Part shown: in pieces, positions 25,586-33,151 of the stretch
How positions within the stretch are numbered: position 1 is the stretch's first letter
Layout of the letters: each line of letters opens with the position of its first letter
Origin: Amycolatopsis sp. WQ 127309
GTDB taxonomy: Bacteria; Actinomycetota; Actinomycetes; Mycobacteriales; Pseudonocardiaceae
Reading direction: 5' to 3'
Length of the DNA: 64,000 nucleotides
Assembly (NCBI RefSeq): GCF_023023025.1
Contig: NZ_CP095481.1
Coordinates: forward strand, 8,569,001 to 8,633,000
Translations under genes and position numbers: made by a program
Notes under the pieces: model-generated
What the model was told of the DNA's origin: nothing
Databases searched by the model: none
The model's input: the letters and a program-made list of their open reading frames with translations, nothing else

Positions 25586-26332
25586 TCAACAACCCGTGGC
25601 GCCACGGATTCCGGCCTTCACGAGGAGCGTGTGCAGGGTCACCGACAGTGCCGCGAGCTCTCGCACCACCTCGTCGGCCCGTGCTTTGGCCTCCGGGTCA
25701 CGATGCCGGTACACCGGGGTCACGATCTGCTCCAGCAGGCCGACCTCGCGGTCGGCCGCGGCGCGGAAGGCACGCAGGTGTCTCGGCTCGATACCGAATT
25801 CGGTCATCGCCTTCACCGTGCGCGCGACCAGCACCGCGTCGGGGTCGAAGAACCCCGCGGGACCGGACCGCACCAGGCCGTACTGCAGCAGCTCGGCCAG
25901 CTCCGCCGCGTCGATGCCGGCCTGTTCCAGGAGCTCCTCCTGGGTCAGGCGCAGCTCCCGGCCGGCGGCGAAGTCCTCCGCCACCGGCAGGCCCACGTTG
26001 TCGGCGACCCCGTCGATCGGCACCAGACGGCGCGGTGGTCGCGGCATGGCCGCGGCGGGCTCGGCACCCGAGTCCGCCGCGTCCAGCTGCTCCTTGATGA
26101 CCTTCAACGGGAGGTAGTGATCCCGCTGGGCGGCCAGGACGAACTTGAGCCGCTCCACGTCCGCCGCGGCGAACTGCCGGTAACCCGAGGGCGTCCGGCC
26201 CGGTTGGACCAGGCCTTCCGCCTCGAGGAACCGGATCTTGGAGATGGTGACGTCGGGGAAGTCGTGGCGCAGCTGCGCCAGAACCGCCCCGATGCTCAAC
26301 CCGTCCCGTTGTGGCCGCCCGGCCGCCGTCAC
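25586..26332 (-). CDS. ftsR: MerR-family regulator FtsR (Rv1828-like)
   Basis: A 248-residue DNA-binding protein. LSIGAVLAQLRHDFPDVTIS and KIRFLEAEGLVQPGRTPSGYRQF form the winged helix at about residues 12-54, and RDHYLPLKVIKEQLDA follows. The family includes FtsR of corynebacteria, a regulator of the cell-division gene ftsZ. The C-terminal half (ELRLTQEELLEQAGI onward) is a second helical domain that repeats a MerR-like helix-turn-helix. Its start overlaps the garA stop by 4 bp, so it is translated with the FHA protein. Upstream and downstream order matches M. tuberculosis. Confidence 0.87.
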   Translation of the reverse strand: MTAAGRPQRDGLSIGAVLAQLRHDFPDVTISKIRFLEAEGLVQPGRTPSGYRQFAAADVERLKFVLAAQRDHYLPLKVIKEQLDAADSGAEPAAAMPRPPRRLVPIDGVADNVGLPVAEDFAAGRELRLTQEELLEQAGIDAAELAELLQYGLVRSGPAGFFDPDAVLVARTVKAMTEFGIEPRHLRAFRAAADREVGLLEQIVTPVYRHRDPEAKARADEVVRELAALSVTLHTLLVKAGIRGATGC

Positions 26333-26799
26333 TGCGCCCCCTGGCCCCCGTGCCCCGGGCCGGTCAGGAAGACCAGGCGGAACTTCCCGATCTGGACCTC
26401 GTCGCCGCCGGCGAGAACGGCCTGGTCGACCGGCTCGCGGTTGACGTAGGTGCCGTTGAGGCTGCCGACGTCGATGACGACGAACTCCCCGCCCTCACGG
26501 CGGAACTCGGCGTGCCGCCGCGAGACCGTGACGTCGTCCAGGAAGATGTCGCTGTCCGGGTGACGCCCGGCGCTGGTGGTGTCGCGGTCGAGCAGGAAGC
26601 GCGAGCCCGCGTTCGGGCCCCGCTTCACGACCAGTAGCGCCGAACCCGCGGGCAGGGCGTCGACGCCCTGGACCGGGGCTTCGGCGGCCGGGGCGGGCTC
26701 GTGGCCTTCGGCTTCGGCCAGGAAGTCGGCCCGGAAGACAGAGGTCCGCTCCGGAGACTGCTCCGGGGGAACGCCGCCCGGCCCGTCGTTCGTGCTCAC
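26329..26799 (-). CDS. garA: FHA-domain protein GarA/OdhI
   Basis: A 156-residue phosphorylation-controlled inhibitor. In mycobacteria and corynebacteria it binds and inhibits 2-oxoglutarate dehydrogenase and controls glutamate metabolism. The FHA domain (about 60-140) shows SALLVVKRGPNAGSRFLLD, TSAGRHPDSDIFLDDVTVSR, and GSLNGTYVNREPVD, nearly identical to GarA. The N-terminal kinase motif reads ERTSVFRADFL, with a single Thr19, where the remembered mycobacterial form is ETTSVFRADFL. The GTG at 26799 with GGAGGAG upstream was preferred to the earlier M. It overlaps ftsR by 4 bp. Confidence 0.92.
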   Translation of the reverse strand: MSTNDGPGGVPPEQSPERTSVFRADFLAEAEGHEPAPAAEAPVQGVDALPAGSALLVVKRGPNAGSRFLLDRDTTSAGRHPDSDIFLDDVTVSRRHAEFRREGGEFVVIDVGSLNGTYVNREPVDQAVLAGGDEVQIGKFRLVFLTGPGHGGQGAQ

Positions 26800-26949
26800 C
26801 TGAGCTCTCCTCCACACATGCTGTGTTACCAGTACTTCAAGAACGTGTAGCTGCCAACGTACCGTGCCTGATCGCTTCTCCGGGCCCCGGTACCGGCGAA
26901 CCGTGAGCAGATCGCTCCCATCGGCCGGATTCCGAGGTCGGACGGGGTT

Positions 26950-27336
26950 TCAGCCCTTGATCAAAGCGCCGTACGCCTCGGCTTCGAGCAGCGCTTCGAG
27001 CGCCGAGGGGTCCTCGAGCCGGATCTCGATCAGCCAGCCCTCGCCGTAGGGGTCGCTGTTGATCAGCTCGGGCGAGTCGGCGACGGCGTTGTTGACGGCG
27101 ACGATCTCGCCGTCGACCGGCGCGAACAGCTCCGAGACGCTCTTGGTCGACTCGACCTCGCCGAAGACGTCGCCTGCGCCGACGTGGCGGCCGGCCTCGG
27201 GCAGGTCGACGAACACGACGTCGCCGAGCTGGTCCTGCGCGTACTCGGTGATGCCGATCCGGACGAGGGTGTCCTCGCCGCGGGTCGCGACCCACTCGTG
27301 TTCCTCGGTGTAGCGAAGCTCTTCAGGAACGGACAC
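26950..27336 (-). CDS. gcvH: Glycine cleavage system H protein
   Basis: A 128-residue lipoyl carrier that shuttles the aminomethyl group between P, T and L proteins. The lipoylated lysine is Lys65 in GEVESTKSVSEL. The N-terminus (ELRYTEEHEWVATRGED) and VGITEYAQDQLGDVVFVDLP-type core (here RIGITEYAQDQLG) are standard. Length is typical. It precedes garA with a 150-bp gap and gcvP lies further along, so the glycine cleavage genes are split across this neighbourhood. No glycine riboswitch is seen directly upstream of it. Confidence 0.95.
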   Translation of the reverse strand: MSVPEELRYTEEHEWVATRGEDTLVRIGITEYAQDQLGDVVFVDLPEAGRHVGAGDVFGEVESTKSVSELFAPVDGEIVAVNNAVADSPELINSDPYGEGWLIEIRLEDPSALEALLEAEAYGALIKG

Positions 27337-27436
27337 CGCCGGTCCCCTTTCATGCCCTCACTGGCGAAATGTGCTGGGCGAAGTCTTACACCCACACGGC
27401 GCAGCCGCCCGGAACGACCCGGCGGAACGGTCGCGC

Positions 27437-28060
27437 TCAGTCGTCGCCGGCCCCGCGCAGCGCGGTGCGCGCCTGCACGACGTAGAGGACGCCGGACCAG
27501 ACGTAGAGGACCCCGCCCCAGATCGTGAAGGCGTAGCCGATCGGCCGGGCGATCGCGGCGATGTCCGAGCCACCCTGGGTGAGCAGCAGGAACGGGAAGG
27601 CGTACATCAGGACGAAGGTCGCGCCCTTGCCGATGTAGGTGACCTCGGGCGGGGCGAAGCCGCGGCGGCGCAGCGTCAGGACGCACACGCCGAGCACGGC
27701 CTCGCGGACCAGCAGCGGCACCACGACCCACCACGGGATGATCTCGCGGAGCAGGAACGCGACGAGCGTCGCCAGGATGTAGAGCCGGTCGGCGGCCGGG
27801 TCGAGCAGCGAGCCGAGCCGCGACATCTGGTTGAGCCAGCGGGCCAGCTTGCCGTCGAGCCAGTCGGTGAGCGCGCCGAACATCAGCACCGCGAGCGCCC
27901 AGCCGTCCTCCTTCGGGCCGAGCAGCAGCCAGAGGAAGACCGGCACACCGGCCAGCCGCAGCAGCGACAGCATGTTGGGGACGTTGAAGGCCTGTCGCAG
28001 CAGCGACGGCTCGGCGCTCGGGGTGTTCGCTTGAGCTGGTTCGGGTGCGGCTGTGCTCAC
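27437..28060 (-). CDS. CDP-alcohol phosphatidyltransferase (phosphatidylglycerophosphate synthase-like)
   Basis: A 207-residue integral membrane enzyme that transfers a phosphatidyl group from CDP-diacylglycerol to an alcohol such as glycerol-3-phosphate. The catalytic motif DG(x)2AR(x)8G(x)3D(x)3D is complete: D66, D69-G70, A73-R74, G83, D87, D91. About five to six membrane segments. The N-terminal 25 residues are hydrophilic. Position near gcvH matches pgsA2 (Rv1822) in mycobacteria. Whether it makes phosphatidylglycerophosphate or a cardiolipin-type product cannot be told from sequence. Confidence 0.87.
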   Translation of the reverse strand: MSTAAPEPAQANTPSAEPSLLRQAFNVPNMLSLLRLAGVPVFLWLLLGPKEDGWALAVLMFGALTDWLDGKLARWLNQMSRLGSLLDPAADRLYILATLVAFLLREIIPWWVVVPLLVREAVLGVCVLTLRRRGFAPPEVTYIGKGATFVLMYAFPFLLLTQGGSDIAAIARPIGYAFTIWGGVLYVWSGVLYVVQARTALRGAGDD

Positions 28061-28083
28061 TCGCCCACCCTAGAGCTCACGGC

Positions 28084-28287
28084 TCAGCACGCGCGGCGGT
28101 GGCTCCAGCCGCGTCGCTGCAGTTCGGCGCTGCTCAGCGCCTCGGGACGGCCGCGGCCGTCGGTGCCCACCCAGCGGGCCCGGCCGGGCCGGGACTCGAG
28201 GACGTAGGGGCGGCCGCAGCACCAGATGACGGTGTTGGGGACGGTCGGCGGGCGGGACGGTTCTTCGGTGCTGGTGACGGCGTTCAT
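28084..28287 (-). CDS. Small hypothetical protein (67 residues)
   Basis: Begins MNAVTSTEEPSRPPTVPNTV, followed by a WCCGRPYVLE block and a basic C-terminus (RRGWSHRRAC). The paired Cys near residue 24 and the Trp/Arg-rich C-terminal half look like a small nucleic-acid- or metal-binding protein, but nothing proves this. Codon bias is as expected for coding DNA. A weak GAGAG lies before the ATG at 28287. It follows the phosphatidyltransferase gene's upstream end by 23 bp on the same strand. Confidence 0.5.
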   Translation of the reverse strand: MNAVTSTEEPSRPPTVPNTVIWCCGRPYVLESRPGRARWVGTDGRGRPEALSSAELQRRGWSHRRAC

Positions 28288-28604
28288 CGCTCTCACGGGG
28301 TCGGGGCGCGGTTGTCGGGGACGGGAAGCTCGCTGGCTTCCACCTCGATCGTCGGCAGTCCGGGCCGGGTTGTTAACGGCCGCGGCGGGAATTAGACCGA
28401 TCGATTCTTGATGGCAGCCTTGTGTATCGGAGCGTGAACAGGAGGTTAACCGTCCATTGTGGACACACAAACGGGAGCCACCGGACACGCCCGCCACCCG
28501 GCTGGAGTAATCTCCGGCACACCCCTGGGCGCATCGATCCACGGGGCCCCGGCCCGGATGGGCCAGAACGACCTGGCCGGCCCGACCGGGGAGGAAGGAT
28601 CGCG
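28288..28604. other. 317-bp intergenic region, divergent
   Basis: Separates the small minus-strand gene from the first lipoprotein gene. It holds two A+T-richer patches (TTGTTAAC near 28370 and TTGATGGCAGCCTTGTGTAT near 28408-28427) that could form promoters. It also has the palindromes GGTTAACC (28444-28451) and GTCCATTGTGGAC (28452-28464). No convincing -35/-10 pair at the right spacing was found and no RNA motif was recognised. Confidence 0.4.
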
Positions 28605-29114
28605 GTGCCCCACCCGACCACCACGAGGATGTGGCGGCCGTTGCTCGCGGCCTGCCTCGCCGTGCCCGCGCTCGCCGCCTGTTCCGGCGACCCGGCCCCG
28701 TCCGCCGCTCCCCCGCCGCAGGCTTCGACGTCCGCCGCGCCGGCGTCCACGACGGCCGGGACGCCGCCACCGCCGCCCGCCACGAGCGGCTCGTCCGCGC
28801 CCGGCCCGGCGTCGAAGCCGGCCGCCGTGCCGCCGACCGTTCCCGGCGCGTGCGGCACCATCACCGCGGCCAGCGGGCTGACCCTCTACGTGTTCGACAG
28901 CGGTTCGTCCGGCGTCAGCTGCGTCGCGGCGACCCAGCTGGTCACCGACTTCCACCGCAAGATCGCCGGGCGCCAGGGCGCCGGCTCGAACGACGCGGTG
29001 AACGAGACGGTCGACGGCTGGCTGTGCACCTCCGGGCCGCCCGCCGCGCAGGGCGGCACCACCTGCACCAAGGGCGAGCAGACGGTGTTCGCCGCCGTCG
29101 TCCCGGCCGAATGA
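28605..29114 (+). CDS. Predicted small lipoprotein
   Basis: A 169-residue protein. The signal peptide contains LLAACLAVPALAACSGD, with a lipobox LAAC at about residues 22-25. A long Pro/Ser/Ala linker to about residue 80 is followed by a small domain with CGTITAASGLTLYVFD, SCVAATQLVTDFHRKI and GWLCTSG...TCTKGEQ. Four cysteines probably pair outside the membrane. Start GTG 28605 has GAGGAAGG six bases upstream; ATG 28629 is an alternative. The next gene encodes a shorter paralogue, and the C-terminal region is shared. Function unknown. Confidence 0.75.
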   Translation: MPHPTTTRMWRPLLAACLAVPALAACSGDPAPSAAPPPQASTSAAPASTTAGTPPPPPATSGSSAPGPASKPAAVPPTVPGACGTITAASGLTLYVFDSGSSGVSCVAATQLVTDFHRKIAGRQGAGSNDAVNETVDGWLCTSGPPAAQGGTTCTKGEQTVFAAVVPAE

Positions 29115-29144
29115 GTTCCCGTCCCGTCCGCTTCTGAAGGGCCC

Positions 29145-29543
29145 ATGAAGACACTCGCCTACCCCCTGCTGCTCGTCGCCGCGACCGCCGCTCTGGCGGG
29201 GTGCGGCGGCGCCGACCCGGCGCCCGCGGCGCCGTCCGCCTCGAGCGCGATCCCGGCCGAGGCGGCCGCGGCGGCGTCCACGGCACCGGGCGTGCCGTGC
29301 GGCGACGTCACCGGATCGGGCGGCGCCAAGACGGCGGTCGTCGCGCACGGCAAGGTCGACTGCGCCGCGGCGACGACGCTGCTGAAGGACTACTTCACGA
29401 AGCTGACCCCGGCCGAGGCGGCCTCCGCCGACGGCCCGGACCCCGTCGTGCTCGACGAGTGGACGTGCGGCAGCGGCGCGAACGACCCGGTGACGGTGTG
29501 CTCGACCGAGGACGGCCGCCAGATCGAGGGCACCCGCAGCTGA
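29145..29543 (+). CDS. Predicted small lipoprotein, paralogue of the preceding gene
   Basis: A 132-residue protein. Signal MKTLAYPLLLVAATAALAGC has a lipobox LAGC. A short Ala/Pro linker is followed by the same domain as in its neighbour: PCGDVTG, VDCAAATTLLKDYFTKL, EWTCGSG and VCSTEDGRQIEG. The shared pattern is a C-x(n)-C, a helix, then W-x-C-x-S-G and C-[TS]-x-[EG] near the end. It lies 30 bp after the first copy on the same strand, so the two were duplicated in tandem and are co-transcribed. The likely location is the outer face of the membrane. Confidence 0.75.
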   Translation: MKTLAYPLLLVAATAALAGCGGADPAPAAPSASSAIPAEAAAAASTAPGVPCGDVTGSGGAKTAVVAHGKVDCAAATTLLKDYFTKLTPAEAASADGPDPVVLDEWTCGSGANDPVTVCSTEDGRQIEGTRS

Positions 29544-29565
29544 CGGCTCCCCCGAGCAACCGGGC

Positions 29566-31284
29566 TCAGCCCTTGAGGTCCGGGAAGTCCTCCTCGCGGA
29601 ACTCCGTGCCCGCGCCGCGCGCCGGGTCGCTCTCGCGGCCGCGCAGCTCGACGCGGCGGATCTTGCCCGAGATCGTCTTCGGCAGGTCGGCGAACTCGAG
29701 CCGCCGGATCCGCTTGTACGGCGCCAGGTGCTCGCGGCAGTACGCCAGGATCGCCTTCGCCGTGTCGGCCGTCGGCTCGTGGCCGGCGGCCAGCACGACG
29801 TAGGCCTTCGGCACGGCGAGCCGGATCGGGTCGGGGGCCGGGACGACCGCCGCTTCGGCGACCGCCTCGTGCTCGATGAGCACGCTCTCCAGCTCGAACG
29901 GCGAGATCCGGTAGTCCGACGCCTTGAAGACGTCGTCGGTGCGCCCGACGTAGGTGATGTAGCCGCGTTCGTCGATCGAACCGACGTCCCCGGTGTGGTA
30001 GAAGCCGTTCGAAAACGCCGTCGAGGTGCGCTCGTCGTCGCCGGCGTAGCCCGTCATCAGGCCCACCGGGCGGTGGTCGAGGTCGAGGCAGATCTCGCCC
30101 TCCTGCGCGCGTTCACCGCTGACCGGGTCGACCAGCGCCACGACGAACCCGGGCAGCGGGCGGCCCATCGAGCCCGGCACGACGTCCTGGCCCGGCGTGT
30201 TGGCGATCTGGACGCTGCTCTCGGTCTGGCCGAAGCCGTCCCGGATCGTGATGCCCCAGGCCTTCTCGACCTGGTCGATCACCTCGGGGTTCAGCGGCTC
30301 GCCCGCCCCGACGACCTTCTTCGGCGGCGTCTTCAGCGCCGTCAGGTCGGCCTGGATGAGCATCCGCCAGACCGTCGGCGGCGCGCAGAAGCTCGTGATG
30401 CCGCAGCGGTCCATCTGGGCCATCAGCGCGCCCGCGTCGAACCGGGTGTAGTTGTAGAGGAACACCGTCGCCTCGGCGTTCCACGGCGCGAAGACGTTGC
30501 TCCACGCGTGTTTCGCCCAGCCCGGCGAGGAGATGTTGAGGTGGACGTCGCCCGGTTCCAGGCCGATCCAGTACATCGTGGACAGGTGCCCGACCGGGTA
30601 CGACACCTGCGTGTGCTGCACCAGTTTCGGCTTCGCCGTGGTGCCGGAGGTGAAGTACAGCAGCAGCGGGTCGGCGGCCTTCGTCGGACCGTCCGGGGCG
30701 AACTCGGGCGACTCGGCGAACGCTGTCGCGTACGAGTGCCAGCCCTCGACCGGCTCCCCCACCGCGATCCGGGTGTAGTCGCCGGCGACGTCCGCGAACT
30801 TCTCCGTGTCGGCCGAGCGGATCACGACGTGCTTGGCGGCGCCGCGCTCGACGCGGTCGGTCAGGTCGGCCGGGCCGAGCAGGGTGGACGCCGGGATGAT
30901 CACCGCGCCGAGCTTGATCGCGGCGAGGATCGTCTCCCACAGCTCACCCTGGTTGCCCAGCATGAGGATCAGCCGGTCACCGCGGCGCACGCCGAGGCCG
31001 CGCAGCCAGTTCGCCACCTGGTTGGACCGGCCCGACATCTCCGGGTAGGTCCAGCGGTTCTCGGTGCCGTCCTCCTCGACGATCCACAACGCCAGCCGCT
31101 CGGCGTTGTCCGGATCGTGCGCGACGACGTCGAACCAGTCGATCGCCCAGTTGAAGTGGTCGAACTCCGGCCAGGCGAAGTCGCGGTACGCCGTGTCGTA
31201 GTCCTCGCGGTGCTGCTGCAGGTAGTCGCGCGCCACGCGGAACGCGTGGTGGACCCCGGAATCGCCTCGAGCGCCGTTGCTCAC
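29566..31284 (-). CDS. AMP-dependent acyl-CoA synthetase (medium-chain/ACSM-like)
   Basis: A 572-residue ATP-dependent ligase that activates a carboxylic acid to its CoA ester. Motifs: YFTSGTTAKPKLVQHTQVSY (P-loop-like A3), DGFGQTESS (A5), YHTGDVGSIDERGYITYVGR (A7/A8) and the catalytic lysine near PKTISGKIRRVELR (A10). The N-terminal DYDTAYRDFAWPEFDHFNWA block is typical of the ACSM-like subgroup, which uses medium-chain or aromatic acids. Start GTG 31284 has GAGGAGG just upstream. It is followed upstream by a crotonase-family gene only 10 bp away, so the pair probably acts in fatty-acid breakdown. Confidence 0.88.
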   Translation of the reverse strand: MSNGARGDSGVHHAFRVARDYLQQHREDYDTAYRDFAWPEFDHFNWAIDWFDVVAHDPDNAERLALWIVEEDGTENRWTYPEMSGRSNQVANWLRGLGVRRGDRLILMLGNQGELWETILAAIKLGAVIIPASTLLGPADLTDRVERGAAKHVVIRSADTEKFADVAGDYTRIAVGEPVEGWHSYATAFAESPEFAPDGPTKAADPLLLYFTSGTTAKPKLVQHTQVSYPVGHLSTMYWIGLEPGDVHLNISSPGWAKHAWSNVFAPWNAEATVFLYNYTRFDAGALMAQMDRCGITSFCAPPTVWRMLIQADLTALKTPPKKVVGAGEPLNPEVIDQVEKAWGITIRDGFGQTESSVQIANTPGQDVVPGSMGRPLPGFVVALVDPVSGERAQEGEICLDLDHRPVGLMTGYAGDDERTSTAFSNGFYHTGDVGSIDERGYITYVGRTDDVFKASDYRISPFELESVLIEHEAVAEAAVVPAPDPIRLAVPKAYVVLAAGHEPTADTAKAILAYCREHLAPYKRIRRLEFADLPKTISGKIRRVELRGRESDPARGAGTEFREEDFPDLKG

Positions 31285-31294
31285 CCTGCCTCCT

Positions 31295-32137
31295 CTACTC
31301 GCCCGTGAACTCCGGCTTGCGACGCTCCATGAAGGCCTGCACCGCCTCGCCGAGGTCCTTGCTGGGCAGGAACGCCGAGTTCCACGCCGCGACGTACCGG
31401 AGGCCGTCGGCGACCTGGCGCTCGGTGTTCGCCGCCAGTACCTGCTTCGTACCCTGCACCACGAGCGGCGGGTTCGCAGCTATCTCACCGGCCAGTTCGC
31501 GCGCGGCCTTCAGCAGCGCGTCCTGGTCCGGGTAGACGTCGTTCACGAGGCCGATCTTCTCGGCGCGGGCGGCGTCGATGTCCTTGCCGGTCAGCGCCAG
31601 CTCGCGGACGTGGCCCTCGCCGATGATCGGGGCGAGCCGCTGGAGGCTGCCGATGTCGGCGACGATCGCGACGCGCACCTCGCGGACGCTGAACTTCGCG
31701 TCCGCACTGGCCAGGCGGATGTCGGCCGCCGTGACGACGTCGACGCCGCCGCCGATGCACCAGCCGGAGACGGCCGCGATGACCGGTTTGCGGCATTCGG
31801 CGATCGAGCTGACGGCGGCCTGCAGCCGCCGGACCTCGGTGTGGAACTCGCTGCGCGGGCCGGCCAGCGCGTCGCCGGCCAGCAGCGGCGCCCAGCCGCC
31901 CATCATCGCGGGCAGGTCGAGGCCGTAGGAGAAGTGCGCGCCGCTGCCGGTCAGCACCACGGCCCTGACCTGCGGGTCCGCGTCGAGGGCCCCCATCACC
32001 AGCGGCAGCTCGCGCCAGAAGTCCGGGCCCATCGCGTTGCCCTTCGAAGGGCCGAGGAGCGTCACTTCGGCGACGTGGCCTTCGATGTCGACCTCGAGGG
32101 AGACGAGGTCGGGCAGACTGTCAGCAGTAGCGGTCAT
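31295..32137 (-). CDS. Crotonase-family protein, delta3,5-delta2,4-dienoyl-CoA isomerase-like
   Basis: About 280 residues. The oxyanion-hole regions are HFSYGLDL and CIGGGVDVVTAADIR. Unlike simple enoyl-CoA hydratases, it has the ECH1-type acidic set: Asp in TAADIRLAS, Glu in FSVREVRVA and Asp in IVADIGSLQRLAPIIG. This suggests isomerisation of dienoyl-CoA from odd-position double bonds. Start ATG 32137 was chosen by family length; an upstream in-frame ATG at 32152 is possible, and no clear ribosome site favours either. It is the first gene of a two-gene unit with the acyl-CoA synthetase. Confidence 0.8.
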   Translation of the reverse strand: MTATADSLPDLVSLEVDIEGHVAEVTLLGPSKGNAMGPDFWRELPLVMGALDADPQVRAVVLTGSGAHFSYGLDLPAMMGGWAPLLAGDALAGPRSEFHTEVRRLQAAVSSIAECRKPVIAAVSGWCIGGGVDVVTAADIRLASADAKFSVREVRVAIVADIGSLQRLAPIIGEGHVRELALTGKDIDAARAEKIGLVNDVYPDQDALLKAARELAGEIAANPPLVVQGTKQVLAANTERQVADGLRYVAAWNSAFLPSKDLGEAVQAFMERRKPEFTGE

Positions 32138-32176
32138 GAGGTCATCTTGACCCATCCCCGCGACCACCCGCCATTG

Positions 32177-32197
32177 GCACGTTGTCAACTGACGTGC
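32177..32197. promoter_or_regulatory. Inverted repeat between divergent crotonase and hydrolase genes
   Basis: GCACGT (32177-32182), 9 bases, ACGTGC (32192-32197), in the 135-bp divergent gap. A TTGACA on the minus strand lies inside the loop region, but no good -10 follows at normal spacing. A possible operator. Confidence 0.35.
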
Positions 32198-32272
32198 GAG
32201 TCACTGTGCTGATGTGACCCGGGGATGCTTTCCTGAACAGAGATGACCACGACGCGGGGAGGACGGTGGGAC

Positions 32273-33151
32273 ATGAGCCCGGCCAGCAGCGCGACCCTGA
32301 TCGAGCCGGAGCCCCCGGCCCCGCCCGCCCGGCGTTCGTCGCGCCCGATCGAGCTGACCGGCTCGTTCGACCACGAGGGGCACCGGCTCTGGTACACCGA
32401 GTTCGGCAGCGGCGACAAGGTCGTCGTGCTGACCCACGGCATCATGCTCACCCGCCGGATGCACGCGCCCCTCGCGCGGCGGCTGGCCCGCGCCGGGTTC
32501 CGGGTGGTCACGCTCGACCTGCTCGGCCACGGCGACTCGGACCGCCCGACCGAGTCGTGGCTGTACTCGATGCCGTCGTTCGCCGAGCAGACCCTGGCGC
32601 TGCTGGACCACCTCGAGGTCTCCGCCGCCGTGATCGGCGGGACGTCGCTGGGCGCGAACGTCTCCCTGGAGGTCGCGGTGTCGGCCCCCGAGCGGGCGCG
32701 TGGGCTGATCGTCGAGATGCCGGTGCTGGACAACGCGATCGTGGCGGGTCTGTTCACGTTCGCGCCGCTGCTGATGGCGGCCCGGTTCCTGCCGGTGACG
32801 GTGCAGGCAGTGGCCTTCGGGGCCTCGCTGGTCCCGCACGGCAACCAGTGGGTCGACGTCATCACCGACACGCTCTCGCAGCGCCCGGCCCCGATGGCGG
32901 CCCTGCTGCACGGGGTCCTGTTCGGCCGGATCGCCCCGCCGAAGTCGGTGCGCCGCAAGATCACGACCCGCGCCCTCGTGATCGGCCACCAGGGCGACCC
33001 GATCCACCCGTTCGGTGACGCGGACAGCCTGGCCGTCGACATGCCGGACGCGGAGTTCGTCCAGGCCCGCAGCCCGGTCGAGCTGAGGTTCGACCCGACC
33101 CGGCTCTCGGACGCGATCCGCGACTTCGCCGCGAGCTGCTACGAGGACTGA
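32273..33151 (+). CDS. Alpha/beta-fold hydrolase
   Basis: About 292 residues. HGIMLTRRMHAPLARRLARAG follows the first strand. DLLGHGDSDRP precedes the nucleophile elbow GGTSLGAN (Ser in GTSLG). A cap region of about 90 residues contains hydrophobic helices. The acid and histidine are expected around VIGHQGDPIHPFGD. The substrate cannot be inferred, although the divergent fatty-acid genes hint at an ester or lipid. Start ATG 32273 is favoured because GGGGAGG lies upstream; ATG 32243 lacks such a site. Its 3' end overlaps the convergent siroheme synthase gene by 13 bp. Confidence 0.8.
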   Translation: MSPASSATLIEPEPPAPPARRSSRPIELTGSFDHEGHRLWYTEFGSGDKVVVLTHGIMLTRRMHAPLARRLARAGFRVVTLDLLGHGDSDRPTESWLYSMPSFAEQTLALLDHLEVSAAVIGGTSLGANVSLEVAVSAPERARGLIVEMPVLDNAIVAGLFTFAPLLMAARFLPVTVQAVAFGASLVPHGNQWVDVITDTLSQRPAPMAALLHGVLFGRIAPPKSVRRKITTRALVIGHQGDPIHPFGDADSLAVDMPDAEFVQARSPVELRFDPTRLSDAIRDFAASCYED

